A DNA stretch of 64,000 bases from Leadbetterella lacustris (GTDB lineage: Bacteria > Bacteroidota > Bacteroidia > Cytophagales > Spirosomataceae): NCBI GenBank assembly GCA_965234335.1, contig OZ248446.1:1-64000 (forward strand), given 5' to 3'. The first letter of the stretch is position 1; every line of letters begins with the position of its first letter. The notes under the pieces were generated by a model, which was not told the DNA's origin, did no database searches, and worked only from the letters and a program-made list of their open reading frames with translations. Of the stretch, positions 15,321 to 30,300 are shown one piece after another. Position numbers and translations under genes: made by a program.

Positions 15321-18300
15321 TTATCTAATCCAAATCTTGGCACTACAATTCTTCCCAGAAACATTTTGTGCTTTTAAGGTGTAAAAGCCTGCCGAGAGCT
15401 GTGTATTGGGATAAATACCTAAGTAATCACCTTGGTCGGTTATTTTCCTCACGTCTATGGATTGCCCCATAGCCGTGTTTAGTCGGATAGAAGTTTTGTC
15501 GATATTTGGAAAATACAATTTAAGCAACTCGCGGTTTTCGCTTGGGTTTTCTAGAATAACACAGGGTACTTCTTCTTCCAAAACAGTAAGTTTAACCGTA
15601 TTTCTGATTGATTTTATTCCATTACCGTAGTGGTAGATGAGTTGGTAATAATTATCAGAAAAAAAAGGTTGGAGGTCGGTAAAGTCCGATTTTGTGATAT
15701 TTTCTAACCAACTAAACCAAGTTTTGCCATCCTTACTTTTCAAGATTTCGTAGTTGCCTACGTTGTTTTTTTCTGATATATTCAATTCTGGAATTTTGTT
15801 TTCGTTAATTTCTCCTTTCAGTGTTCCTGTTGGAGTCTGCCCATTCCAAAGTCCAAATTCACCTGTTTTGGTGGTGCTGAATTCTACATAATGTATTTTT
15901 TTTGTGTTTCCCATTTCCCACTTTGCGGTAGTTTCAAGCCAGTAATTGTCCTTTAAGTCATTATTGAGGGGGTCGCAATCGAGGTTTTTGCCATTGTAAT
16001 TTATGATAGAGACTTCATCTGCAGTTTTTGCACCTAATTTGAGTATTTCATCCTTTGAAAAGTAGAATCTTATTTTGAAATTTGAATTTGGTTGTTTTGA
16101 GGTCAGTAAATTAAAATATCGAGGATAAAGCTCAGTAAGGTTTTTGTCCTTTAAGTTTTTAGAACTCGAATTTCGAAAATCCATCCTCGCAGTTCCAAGA
16201 TTTTGTCCATCCGGATGAATAGCCCCAAAAATCCGTCCCGTGGCGTCATAGAAATAGTTCCAGTCGTTAGCTATTAAAATTTTGCTGGTCTGAGTAACAC
16301 AAGTGTCGTTTTTGAGTACATAAAAACAAGGATTAAAATTGAATTCAACTTTGTGTTTTTGACTCAAGCAGCTATTGGTGTCTTGCACGGCCGCCCACAA
16401 GCTGATATTTTGATTTTCGGCAGTATTGATAGTAAATGCATTTTCGGATGATTCTTCGTCTGTTTCGTTTTTGTACCAAAAAGTGTTTAAGTTGTTTAAT
16501 TTGAGTGATTTAAAACTATCTGAAAACTGACAGTAATTATAGATTGAATCTAAGTTTTCAATTTTAGGAGCGTCAAGGATATTTATTTTTATTGCTTGGA
16601 ATTCACTTGAACACCCTTTTTCACTGGTATAATTTCCGATAAAATCATAAATTTTTAGCGTATTAAAACTAGGAATGTTTACAATTGACGAATCTAGGTT
16701 TCTTAAAACAAAATTGGCGGGTAACTCTCTTAAGAAATTCTTAGTATTAGTAAATTGGCACACAGGAAAGTCAGTTTTTTCTATTTTTTCAGGTTTTGGA
16801 TGGGTGGTTAACTTAAAATTATTGGACGTACGCACACAAGTACTTGAACCTTGATTTTGAAAAATAACCCTAAGTCTGTAATCGCTTGAATTATCGGTTT
16901 TTAGAAGTAGATTTTCATTGATGTTTTTGGTGGTAAAAACAGTATTGAAACTGCCATTTTTGTTGCTTTGCCACTCTATTTGGTTGATATTACCTTTCAG
17001 ATTCTCTATGAATCTTGAAGTATTTAGCATTTGCCCTTCACAAAAGGCTAGATCACTCAGTTTTGCTTTTATCTCATTTACCCTCAATGTGACTTCATTT
17101 GATATTATTTCCGTGACAGAATTGCTAACAATACATCTATAAATTGTGCTATCTATATTTGGATATTTTCCTATATCATCAATTTTCAAACTGCTAGTAT
17201 TTGCACCCGGAATATCTTTAAATTGATCATTTTCCTTGATTTGCCACCTGTAAAATACCTTATCGGCTCCTTTTGTTTTTATAGAAAAAGTGGAAGTGTT
17301 ATTGTTGCAATTTGCCTGATTGGTGGGTTGTGTGGCAATGCCGAATGCCGCTATAATCTCGGCTTCAATATAAGTCCTTTCACTTTCACATCCTTTGAGG
17401 CTTGTCTGAGAGACGTAATAATCGTAGGTTCCTACTTTTTGGTGACTTGGTGTTGTGGTTGTAAACGTTTTTCCTGTTCTGGAAGCGAACCATTTCAGTT
17501 GTTCACCGAATGCCGTGAAAACCAATGGTTGACCTTCAATGACTTGTTTAGGCGTTGTGTTAAAAGGTTTTGTAGGTTCGGGATGAATATTTATTTCAAG
17601 TCTTGCCTTTGGACTTTCACATTCAGCGGCGTTTTTAAATGCATAAGAATATAACTGATTTCCAGCCACTTTTGTGTCAATGATGGGTTGCTTTGATAAG
17701 CCTGTGTTGCTGTTGGGTAAGTACCAAACGACATCTAAATTGCTTGGTTCGTAAAGTTCAAGTTTTGGAGAGCTTACATTTTGGCAAAATTCGAAACCAA
17801 TATTTTGCGGGGTTTCAGGAAACGAACCAACAGATAAAGACATCAGGTCAGTGGTTTCGGTACAAGTCCCACTTGTTGAATTGAACAGTACTGAACACCT
17901 GTATTGTTGCTGATTGCTGATTTCGAGGTTAGAGATTGTTAAACTGAGAGTTTTGGAGCCAGAAATATTCAAGGTGTCGTTCAGGTTTTTCCAGTCCTCG
18001 CCAGTCCCACTTCTGTATTGCCAATTGATTAGTGTTGGAGTGCCCGTAATTTGATGTGTTCTGTTGAGGTCAATGTTTAAATTGTTTCCCAAGCAAAGTT
18101 TTTGGTTGGGTAAATTACCTTCTAAGCGATTAACTAAAATTTCTACTTCATCACTGATTATCTCTGAAAAATTATCTCTAATAATACATCTGAATTTGGT
18201 TAAATGTGGGCTTTCTGTGTTTCCTAAACTACTTATTTTTAGCTCATTAGTGTTGAATTCTGTGAGATTTGAATGGCCGTTTGGAATATCTGAAAAAGAA

Positions 18301-21300
18301 TTTTCAGTTGGTTTTTTTCGTTGCCATTTGTAGTATATGGTACCTGTGCCTTCGGCATCAAGACCTATTGTTGAAGTATTTCTGTAGCAGTTTACAGTAT
18401 TTGTGGGTTGACTTGTAAATGCCAATACGGCATTTAACTTGGCGGTGATTTTTAGCTTTTGACTTTCACAGATTCCAATCGTTTGAGTGGCCCAAAATGA
18501 ATGTTCTCCCGGAGTTGTTACTTGTGGTGAATTGGTTGCGAACATAGTGGAAGATTCAGAACTGTACCATTTGATATTTTGCCCGGATGCGGTAAATATT
18601 AGAATTTCGGGACTTAATACACTTCCTGGAGTGGTATTGATAGGTTTTTCTATTCCCGTAACCACCGAAATATTGATATTTTTTGAAACCTCATCACAGC
18701 TATTTTTGCAAGAAACGGTATACATCGAATTGGAGGTTGGAGAAACAGAAATTTGGGCGGTAGTTGCTCCCGTTGACCAAAGAATTTGGCTTTTGCAACC
18801 GCTTGAAACCAGATTAATGGTTGAGCCCGAACAAACTATAGAATCAGAAAAATTGGTATTTATGGCCAATTCTGGTAATAAAATGGCTGAGACGGCATTG
18901 GAAGTGCTTACATTACAAGAGCTATTTTGGCAGTCTATTCTTGCTCTAAAATAAAAGGTGCTATCGTTTCCAAGATTAGAATTTGTAAATTCTAAGATCT
19001 CAGAAACGCTCAAATTTCTCCAAAAACTAGAAGAAACGGCGGCAGAAATTTTGTTGATTTGCCATTGAATACCACAAATTCCTTCACCACCGACAACGGT
19101 TTTATTGAGGGTCAGTTTTTGTCCAAAACAAACTTCAGTTTTGTCAGCAGTTATGGAAATTACGGGGTCAGGAACAATCTCGAAAAAGGTTGAATTAGAA
19201 TAAACCGTTTGGCAGGAATCGCTAGCCATTCTTCTAAAACAGGTGCTTGTTAAAAGTGCCGGCGGATTATAAGTAAGTGCAGTTTCGCCCGAAATATCTG
19301 TCCAAACTGGACTTGCGGCCGAACAATTTTCTGATTTTTGCCATTGGATAGTTCCTCCATTTGGGCTAGTTATGCTGTTTATAGTCAATGGGTTAAAGCC
19401 GGAACAGTTTCTGGACGAATTAGAAACTATTTCTCCCGGAGTCAAAACCGGATAGACCGTGATGTTAATCGTTTGGCTTTGAGGAGATTGGCAGTTTTGA
19501 AAAATGCAATGGGCCGAAATACTGAAACTGTTTGTTGCCGTAATTTGAATATTCGCACCTGCAAGTCCATTGCTCCAAATTACATTTCCAGAACAATTAG
19601 TGGCCGAGATGGAAACGGTTTCAGCATTGCAAAACTTGGTTTTGGCGACGGAAATAGTTGGTGCAGAAATTCCCGTAACCACCGAAATACTTATATTTTT
19701 CGAAACCTCATCACAGCTATTTTTGCAAGAAACGGTATAAGTCGAATTGGAGGTTGGAGAAACAGAAATTTGGGCGGTAGTTGCTCCCGTTGACCAAAGA
19801 ATTTGGCTTTTGCAACCGCTTGAAATCAGATTAATGATTGAGCCCGAACAAACTGTAGAATCAGAAAAATTGGTATTTATGGCCAATTCTGGTAAGAAAA
19901 TGGCTGAGACGGCATTGGAAGTGCTGACATTACAAGAGCTATTTTGGCAGTCTATTCTTGCTCTAAAATAGAAAGTGCTATCGTTTCCTGAATTTGAATT
20001 TGTGAATTCCAAGACCTCAGAAACGCTCAAGTTTCTCCAAAAACTAGAAGAAACGGCGGCAGAAATTTTGTTGATTTGCCATTGAATATTACAAATTCCT
20101 TCACCGCCGGTCACGGTTTTATTGAGGGTCAGTTTTTCTCCAAAGCAAACTTCAGTTTTATCAGCAGTTATGGAAATTACGGGGTCAGGAACAATCTCGA
20201 AAAAGGTTGAATTAGAATAAACCGTTTGGCAGGAATCGCTAGCCATTCTTCTAAAACAGGTGCTTGTTAAAAGTGCCAGCGGATTATAAGTAAGTGCAGT
20301 TTCGCCCAAAATATCTGTCCAAACTGGACTTGCGGCCGAACAATTTTCCGATTTTTGCCATTGGATATTTTCAGCATTTGGGCTAGATATGCTGTTTATA
20401 GTCAGTGGGTTAAAGCCGGAACAGTTTCTGGACGAATTAGAAACTATTTCTCCCGGAGTCAAAACCGGATAGACCGTGATGTTAATCGTTTGGCTTTGAG
20501 GAGATTGGCAATTTTGAAAAATGCAATGGGCAGAAATACTGAAACTGTTTGTTGCCGTAATTTGAATATTGGCACCTGCAAGTCCATTGCTCCAAATTAC
20601 ATTTCCTGAACAATTAGTGGCCGAGATGGAAACGGTTTCAGCATTACAGAACTTGGTTTTAGGAACTGAAATAGTGGGAGCAGAAATCCCCGTAACCACC
20701 GAAATACTTATATTTTTCGAAACCTCACCACAGCTATTTTTGCAAGAAACGGTATAAGTCGAATTGGAGGTTGGAGAAACAGAAATTTGGGCGGTAGTTG
20801 CTCCCGTTGACCAAAGAATTTGGCTTTTGCAACCGCTTGAAACCAGATTAATGGTTGAGCCCGAACAAACTGTAGAATCAGAAAAATTGGTATTTATGGC
20901 CAATTCTGGCAAGAAAATAGCTGAAATGGCGTTGGAAGTGCTGACATTACAGGAGCTATTTTGGCAGTCTATTCTTGCTCTAAAATAGAAAGTGCTATCG
21001 TTTCCTGTATTTGAATTTGTGAATTCCAAGACCTCAGAAACGCTCAAATTTCTCCAAAAACTAGAAGAAACGGCGGCAGAAATTTTGTTGATTTGCCATT
21101 GAATACCACAAATTCCTTCACCACCGACAACGGTTTTATTGAGGGTCAGTTTTTGTCCAAAGCAAACTTCAGTTTTGTCAGCAGTTATGGAAATTACGGG
21201 GTCAGGAACAATCTCGAAAAAGGTTGAATTAGAATAAACCGTTTGGCAGGAATCGCTAGCCATTCTTCTAAAACAGGTGCTTGTTAAAAGTGCCGGCGGA

Positions 21301-24300
21301 TTATAAGTAAGTGCAGTTTCGCCCAAAATATTTGTCCAAATTGGACTTGCGGCCGAACAATTTTCCGATTTTTGCCATTGGATATTTTCAGCATTTGGGC
21401 TAGATATGCTGTTTATAGTCAGTGGGTTGAAGCCGGAACAGTTTCTGGACGAACTAGAAACTATTTCTCCCGGAGTCAAAACCGGATAAACTGTAATATT
21501 AATCGTTTGGCTTTGAGGAGATTGGCAGTTTTGAAAAATGCAATGGGCCGAAATACTGAAACTGTTTGTTGCCGTAATTTGAATATTCATACCTGCAAGT
21601 CCATTGCTCCAAATTACATTTCCTGAACAATTAGTGGCCGAAATGGAAACGGTTTCAGCATTGCAAAATTTGGTTTTAGCAACCGAAATTGTGGGTACTG
21701 AAATTCCCGTAACCACCGAAATATTGATATTTTTTGAAACCTCATCACAGCTATTTTTGCAAGAAACGGTATAAGTCGAATTGGAGGTTGGAGAAACAGA
21801 AATTTGGGCGGTAGTTGCTCCGGTTGACCAAAGAATTTGGCTTTTGCAACCGCTTGAAATCAGATTAATGGTTGAGCCCGAACAAACTGTAGAATCAGAA
21901 AAATTGGTATTTATGGCCAATTCTGGCAAGAAAATAGCTGAAATGGCGTTGGAAGTGCTGACATTGCAAGAGCTATTTTGGCAGTCTATTCTTGCTCTAA
22001 AATAGAAAGTGCTATCGTTTCCTGTATTTGAATTTGTGAATTCCAAGACCTCAGAAACGCTCATATTTCTCCAAAAACTAGAAGAAACGGCGGCAGAAAC
22101 TTTATTGCTTTGCCATTGAATATTACAAATTCCTTCACCGCCGGTCACGGTTTTATTGAGGGTCAGTTTTTGTCCAAAACAAACTTCAGTTTTGTCAGCA
22201 GTTATGGAAATTACGGGGTCAGGAACAATCTCGAAAAAGGTTGAATTAGAATAAACCGTTTGGCAGGAATCGCTAGCCATTCTTCTAAAACAGGTGCTTG
22301 TTAAAAGTGCCGGCGGATTATAAGTAAGTGCAGTTTCGCCCAAAATATCTGTCCAAACTGGACTTGCGGCCGAACAATTTTCTGATTTTTGCCATTGGAT
22401 AGTTCCTTCATTTGGATTGCTTATGCTATTGATAGTCAATGGATTGAAGCCCGAGCAGTTTCTCGAAGAATTAGAAACTATTTCTCCCGGAGTCAAAACC
22501 GGATAAACTGTAATATTAATCGTTTGGCTTTGAGGAGATTGGCAGTTTTGAAAAATACAATGGGCCGAAATACCGAAACTGTTTGTTGCCGTAATTTGAA
22601 TATTCATACCTGCAAGTCCATTGCTCCAAATTACATTTCCTGAACAATTAGTGGCCGAGATGGAAACGGTTTCAGCATTGCAAAATTTGGTTTTAGCAAC
22701 CGAAATTGTGGGTGCTGAAATTCCCGTAACCACCGAAATATTGATATTTTTTGAAACCTCATCACAGCTATTTTTGCAAGAAACAGTATAAGTCGAATTG
22801 GAGGTTGGAGAAACAGAAATTTGGGCGGTAGTTGCTCCCGTTGACCAAAGAATTTGGCTTTTGCAACCGCTTGAAATCAGATTAATGATTGAGCCCGAAC
22901 AAACTGTAGAATCAGAAAAATTGGTATTTATGGCCAATTCTGGTAAGAAAATGGCTGAGACGGCATTGGAAGTGCTGACATTACAGGAGCTATTTTGGCA
23001 GTCTATTCTTGCTCTAAAATAGAAAGTGCTATCGTTTCCTGTATTTGAATTTGTGAATTCCAAGACCTCAGAAACGCTCAAATTTCTCCAAAAACTAGAA
23101 GAAACTGCAGCAGAAACTTTATTGATTTGCCATTGAATACCACAAATTCCTTCACCACCGACAACGGTTTTATTGAGGGTCAGTTTTTGTCCAAAACAAA
23201 CTTCGGTTTTATCAGCAGTTATGGAAATTACGGGGTCAGGAACAATCTCGAAAAAGGTTGAATTAGAATAAACCGTTTGGCAGGAATCGCTAGCCATTCT
23301 TCTAAAACAGGTGCTTGTTAAAAGTGCCGGCGGATTATAAGTAAGTGCAGTTTCGCCCAAAATATCTGTCCAAACTGGACTTGCGGCCGAACAATTTTCT
23401 GATTTTTGCCATTGGATAGTTCCTCCATTTGGATTGCTTATGCTATTGATAGTCAATGGATTGAAGCCCGAGCAGTTTCTCGAAGAATTAGAAACTATTT
23501 CTCCCGGAGTCAAAACCGGATAAACTGTAATATTAATCGTTTGGCTCTGAGGAGATTGGCAGTTTTGAAAAATGCAATGGGCAGAAATACTGAAACTGTT
23601 TGTTGCCGTAATTTGAATATTCGCACCTGCAAGTCCATTGCTCCAAATTACATTTCCTGAACAATTAGTGGCCGAGATGGAAACGGTTTCAGCATTGCAA
23701 AACTTGGTTTTGGCGACGGAAATAGTTGGTGCAGAAATCCCCGGAACCACCGAAATATTGATATTTTTTGAAACCTCATCACAGCTATTTTTGCAAGAAA
23801 CGGTATAAGTCGAATTGGAGGTTGGAGAAACAGAAATTTGGGCGGTAGTTGCTCCCGTTGACCAAAGAATTTGGCTTTTGCAACCGCTTGAAACCAGATT
23901 AATGGTTGAGCCCGAACAAACTGTAGAATCAGAAAAATTGGTATTTATGGCCAATTCTGGTAAGAAAATGGCTGAGACGGCATTGGAAGTGCTGACATTA
24001 CAGGAGCTATTTTGGCAGTCTATTATTGCTCTAAAATAGAAAGTGCTATCGTTTCCTGTATTTGATTTTGTGAATTCCAAGACCTCAGAAACGCTCAAAT
24101 TTCTCCAAAAACTAGAAGAAACTGCAGCAGAAACTTTATTGATTTGCCATTGAATATTACAAATTCCTTCACCGCCGGTCACGGTTTTATTGAGGGTCAG
24201 TTTTTGTCCAAAACAAACTTCAGTTTTATCAGCATTTATGGAAATTACGGGGTCAGGAACAATCTCGAAAAAGGTTGAATTAGAATAAACCGTTTGGCAG

Positions 24301-27300
24301 GAATCGCTAGCCATTCTTCTAAAACAGGTGCTTGTTAAAAGTGCCGGCGGATTATAAGTAAGTGCAGTTTCGCCCAAAATATCTGTCCAAACTGGACTTG
24401 CGGCCGAACAATTTTCTGATTTTTGCCATTGGATAGTTCCTCCATTTGGATTGCTTATGCTATTGATAGTCAATGGATTGAAGCCCGAGCAGTTTCTCGA
24501 AGAATTAGAAACTATTTCTCCCGGAGTCAAAACCGGATAGACCGTGATGTTAATCGTTTGGCTTTGAGGAGATTGGCAGTTTTGAAAAATGCAATGGGCC
24601 GAAATACTGAAACTGTTTGTTGCCGTAATTTGAATATTCATACCTGCAAGTCCATTGCTCCAAATTACATTTCCTGAACAATTAGTGGCCGAGATGGAAA
24701 CGGTTTCAGCATTGCAAAACTTGGTTTTGGCGACGGAAATAGTTGGTGCAGAAATCCCCGGAACCACCGAAATATTGATATTTTTTGAAACCTCATCACA
24801 GCTATTTTTGCAAGAAACGGTATAAGTCGAATTGGAGGTTGGAGAAACAGAAATTTGGGCGGTAGTTGCTCCCGTTGACCAAAGAATTTGGCTTTTGCAA
24901 CCGCTTGAAACCAGATTAATGGTTGAGCCCGAACAAACTGTAGAATCAGAAAAATTGGTATTTATGGCCAATTCTGGTAATAAAATGGCTGAGACGGCAT
25001 TGGAAGTGCTGACATTACAAGAGCTATTTTGGCAGTCTATTCTTGCTCTAAAATAGAAAGTGCTATCGTTTCCTGAATTTGAATTTGTGAATTCCAAGAC
25101 CTCAGAAACGCTCAAATTTCTCCAAAAACTAGAAGAAACGGCGGCAGAAACTTTATTGCTTTGCCATTGAATATTACAAATTCCTTCACCGCCGGTCACG
25201 GTTTTATTGAGGGTCAGTTTTTGTCCAAAACAAACTTCGGTTTTATCAGCATTTATGGAAATTACGGGGTCAGGAACAATCTCGAAAAAGGTTGAATTAG
25301 AATAAACCGTTTGGCAAGAATCGCTCAGCATTCTTCTAAAGCAAGTATTTGTTAAAAGTGCTGGTGGATTATAAGTCGGGCTCGTTTCGCCCAAAATATT
25401 TGTCCAAATTGGAATTGCGGCCGAACAATTTTCCGATTTTTGCCATTGGATATTTTCAGCATTTGGGCTAGATATGCTGTTTATAGTCAGTGGGTTGAAG
25501 CCAGAACAGTTTCTGGACGAATTAGAAACTATTTCTCCCGGAGTCAAAACGGGATAGACCGTGATGTTAATCGTTTGGCTCTGAGGAGATTGGCAGTTTT
25601 GAAAAATACAATGGGCAGAAATACTGAAACTGTTTGTTGCCGTAATTTGAATATTCGCACCTGCAAGTCCATTGCTCCAAATTACATTTCCAGAACAATT
25701 AGTGGCCGAAATGGAAACGGTTTCAGCATTGCAAAATTTGGTTTTAGCAACCGAAATTGTGGGTGCTGAAATTCCCGTAACCACCGAAATATTGATATTT
25801 TTTGAAACCTCATCACAGCTATTTTTGCAAGAAACGGTATAAGTCGAATTGGAGGTTGGAGAAACAGAAATTTGGGCGGTAGTTGCTCCGGTTGACCAAA
25901 GAATTTGGCTTTTGCAACCGCTTGAAATCAGATTAATGGTTGAGCCCGAACAAACTGTAGAATCAGAAAAATTGGTATTTATGGCCAATTCTGGCAAGAA
26001 AATAGCTGAAATGGCGTTGGAAGTGCTTACATTGCAAGAGCTATTTTGGCAGTCTATTATTGCTCTAAAATAGAAAGTGCTATCGTTTCCTGTATTTGAA
26101 TTTGTGAATTCCAAGACCTCAGAAACGCTCATATTTCTCCAAAAACTAGAAGAAACGGCGGCAGAAACTTTATTGCTTTGCCATTGAATATTACAAATTC
26201 CTTCACCGCCGGTCACGGTTTTATTGAGGGTCAGTTTTTGTCCAAAACAAACTTCGGTTTTATCAGCATTTATGGAAATTACGGGGTCAGGAACAATCTC
26301 GAAAAAGGTTGAATTAGAATAAACCGTTTGGCAAGAATCGCTCAGCATTCTTCTAAAGCAAGTATTTGTTAAAAGTGCTGGTGGATTATAAGTCGGGCTC
26401 GTTTCGCCCAAAATATTTGTCCAAATTGGAATTGCGGCCGAACAATTTTCCGATTTTTGCCATTGGATATTTTCAGCATTTGGGCTAGATATGCTGTTTA
26501 TAGTCAGTGGGTTGAAGCCGGAACAGTTTCTGGACGAATTAGAAACTATTTCTCCCGGAGTCAAAACGGGATAGACCGTGATGTTAATCGTTTGGCTCTG
26601 AGGAGATTGGCAGTTTTGAAAAATACAATGGGCAGAAATACTGAAACTGTTTGTTGCCGTAATTTGAATATTCGCACCTGCAAGTCCATTGCTCCAAATT
26701 ACATTTCCTGAACAATTAGTGGCCGAAATGGAAATGGTTTCGGCATTGCAAAACTTGGTTTTTGAGGTGGTTAGTACTGGAGGATTTATTGGATTTTCGT
26801 TTACTGTAATGGTAACGGAATTGCTAGAAATGGTGCTACAAGTTCCTTTTCCACAGTTAGCTGTGTAAATGGAGGTTATCAATGGGTTAACATCAACCTG
26901 GAGTCCAGTTTTCCCGTCCGACCAATTCAATATTCCAGAACAGTTTACTGCCTGTAGTGTGGTTTTCTGTCCTTTACAAATCGTTGCATTTCCAGAAAGA
27001 GTTGGAACTTCTGGAGTTTCTATTGTAAGTTGAGAACCCGAAGTTGAGGTGTTTATAATACAGGTGTTTCCTCCGCCGTTGTCAAAAGTTATTCTACACC
27101 TGTAGTATCCGGCCCTAGCAGCTAAAACATTGCTCAAGTTTAAGGACTCCGTATTTTCGTTCAAAACGTCCGTGAATGACCCTGAAGTTCCGACTCTATA
27201 TTGCCATTGGTAGGTTTTGTTGGAGCCAACTATGATGAACTCATTTAAATTGAAAAAGACCGAGGAGTTTTCACAAACTGTTTTAGAAGAACCACTGCCA

Positions 27301-30300
27301 GTTATAGAATTAACAAATAATGTTGCCTCTTGGGTATATATCGCACAATTGCCTTTGCTAAGTTTTGCTCTATAAATTGTCCGGTGAGGATTCGCCGCAT
27401 TTCCGATGTTTTCTATCCTAAGGTTAGGCAAATTTTCACCAGCTATAGTTTCAAATACTGTGCTGTTCGGCAGTTTTTTCTCCCATACTATCTGGTCATA
27501 ATTTGCGGCGGCTAACGTAAAGTTGGCAATGTTAGTCCTACATCTACTGATATTTGAGGGTTGTTGTGTAATAATTACGCCTGGAATTTGGCCAACCAAA
27601 CTAGTTTTCTCTCCTACGCAACCTTCGGCATCGCTAACTTGTAAGACGTAAGAACCCACTGCCAAGTTGCTGAAATTTCCCGAGGTATTTGATACGCCAT
27701 TTTGAGAAAATAAGTAAGGCGGTACTCCATTAGTTACACTGTAAATTAATTGTCCATCTTGTAGACCAGCACAGCTGGTATTGGTAATTTGGGCTGAGAT
27801 TTCTAAGTCGGGTTTTATGGTAATTTGACTAGCTATTCGGGGCGTTTCACAATAGGTGTTGTTGGTAGTGATACCATAGGCTACAAACCATGTCTGCTCA
27901 CTGCTCACATTATTTATGGTGTATCTTGCACCCAAAGAACTAATAAATGGTCCGTTTTCTGAGTTGTACCATGCATAATTCCCACCGTTAAAGGATCCGC
28001 TCGCTTCTAGGTTTATGTTGGTGTTTTTGCATATTTCGTTCTGAACTTGTAAGGTTGGAGAGTTCGCAAGTTCGGGATGAAGTGAGGTAATTGATACTTC
28101 TGAAATTGCTGAACAGTATCCTTTTGTGGCAGTAATTTTATATATTCCTCCGCCATTGAATTCAAATATACCAGTAAGGTTGGCATCAACTTTAGCCGTA
28201 TTTTTGAATAATTCAAAAGAAATACCGCTTGTAACAGATGGTGAAACTGTTGTATTTATAAAGCCTGTTCTGTTGAATAAACCTGAAGAACATACTTCTG
28301 TTTTGTCGGTGAGAATATTTATCACAAATGGTTCAGTTGTGGATACTTGAGTGGTACTTTTGGGGCTTTCGCACAGGTTACTGTTTTTCTGAGAAACATA
28401 AAATGTTTTGGTGAAAATACTGCTAATGTCTATTTCATTGGAAGTCAACTCGGTCTGTTTATCATCAAACCAATGCAAACTGTGGTTTGATAGAGGAGTT
28501 GCCACCAAACTGCTTGGTACAATACTTTTACAAAAACCTTGATTGGCAGCCACTGAGGGCGTTACAGGCAATGCATCTACAGACAAAAGTACTTCGTTGG
28601 TGAATGTAACAGGTTCACAATCAGAGCTTATTTTGCACTTAATTAGAGAGTTATCAAAAGCTATAGGTACATTCTCTAATATCAATTCTGGCGAATTGGT
28701 GCCGGTGATAGCCCCGTTTCTGCTCCATTCGTAGTTTAAAGTTCCCGTTCCGGTAGCTTCTACTTGCAGTTTAGTACTACCGTTTTGGCAAACAATGGTT
28801 TGTACGGGCTGTTTTGTGATTTGTATTTTGGGGAGAACTTGCAAGAAGGCATTTTCAGATATTTCGCTGCCACATACGCCAGTTACTTCTACTTTATAAT
28901 TGGCTTGATCTGTCGTATTAATGTTCTCTAAAATGATAGAATCGGAAGTTTCAGTAGGCAAAAGCAAATCGTTTTTATACCACTTAAAACTTGCTGGATT
29001 TTCAGCGTTATACTGGACTTGAAAGGTTTGATCTGTAGCTTCACACAAACTAGTGGCAAGCGGTGCATGTAATATTTTTGTAGCCGTTTTTATGTGCAAA
29101 TTCACCACGCTGGTTTCTGAAAAACAATGCTGATTTTTGGTGAATACCTTAAATGTATAGTCACCGCTACTCAAGTCATTTGGCAGATTAACATCAAAAT
29201 TATCTGTAAATGTTGCCGAAAGGACATCGGTAAAGTTGGGTATCGAAGGAGTGTGTTTTAAGACATAAACATCCAGTGGAGCGTTGTTTATGTTCTGGAA
29301 ATTCAAAGTAAATTTAGCTTCTTTTGGACAAATACTTAGGTTTTTTTCGAAATCCTGCAACGGAAGTGGTCTAATCACAGCTTGGAAAGTACGTTTATAA
29401 CTTTCGCATCCATGGGCGTCTTTTAGGCTATAGAAAAACTTCGTAGTTGTTGAAAGTGTTGGGCTCGTAAAGTTGAGGTTGTCACTGATTATTGGATTGG
29501 TGGTGCTATCGGCATACCAAAATATTTTGTTTGAAGAAACTACAGAACTCGTGATTTTGCCTGTCCCACAGCTAAAAGCATCGTTGATTTGCACAGGTCG
29601 GGCTGGTCTTGGTCGAATGGTATAATTGGTTCTTTCAGCAGATTTTATACAAGTTCCAGAGCTTCTTGTACCATCTGAATTCTGGGTTAAATTGATGTAG
29701 CTTACATTTAATTTGTAGGAATTCTCGTTGGGTAGAATTCCGTTTACCTTTAGGACGTCAGTATTTGAATTTTCAAACCTTAAAGATTTTTGTATTGAAG
29801 TATAGCCAGGTTCGGATGTTTGTCTTAGTTGCCAATCGTAGTTGGTGACAGTTCCAACGTTTAAGACCACAGAAAATTGAACATTCTGACCTTCACAGAA
29901 GGCAGTGCTAGTGGTTGGACTTACTACTGTACTCAATTGATTCACAAATAATTGTGCTGAGTTACTATAGTTTTCACAATTGTTTACATCTTTTACCAAG
30001 CATCTAAAATTTTTTCCATTTTCATTATTAGCCAAATTGAGAACATTCATACTATTGCCGGTGGTGCCAGAGTATTCAGACCCATTGGTAATATTCTGAA
30101 ATACTCCTCCTGTGTTGATTTGCCATTGGTAGGTTAAACTTCCTATGCCCGAAGAAGAAACACGAAAGATGGCATTCAAACCGCTGCACTGTGTAATATC
30201 AAGCGGCTGAAAGTTAAAAGTGGGTCTCTGTGGCGATATGGTTAAATCATTGCTGATCAGTTCGGATACATTCTTTAAAACAATCACTCTTGTGGTGACA

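Noticed and set aside
18487..26711. A ladder of plus-strand open frames (74 and 84 codons) repeating every 1017 bp.
   Set aside because: They are antisense shadows of the repeat units in the giant minus-strand gene; their spacing only mirrors the repeat length.
18651..26762. Regular repeats that could suggest a CRISPR array.
   Set aside because: The unit is 1017 bp and coding, with no spacer/repeat alternation and no cas genes in the window.
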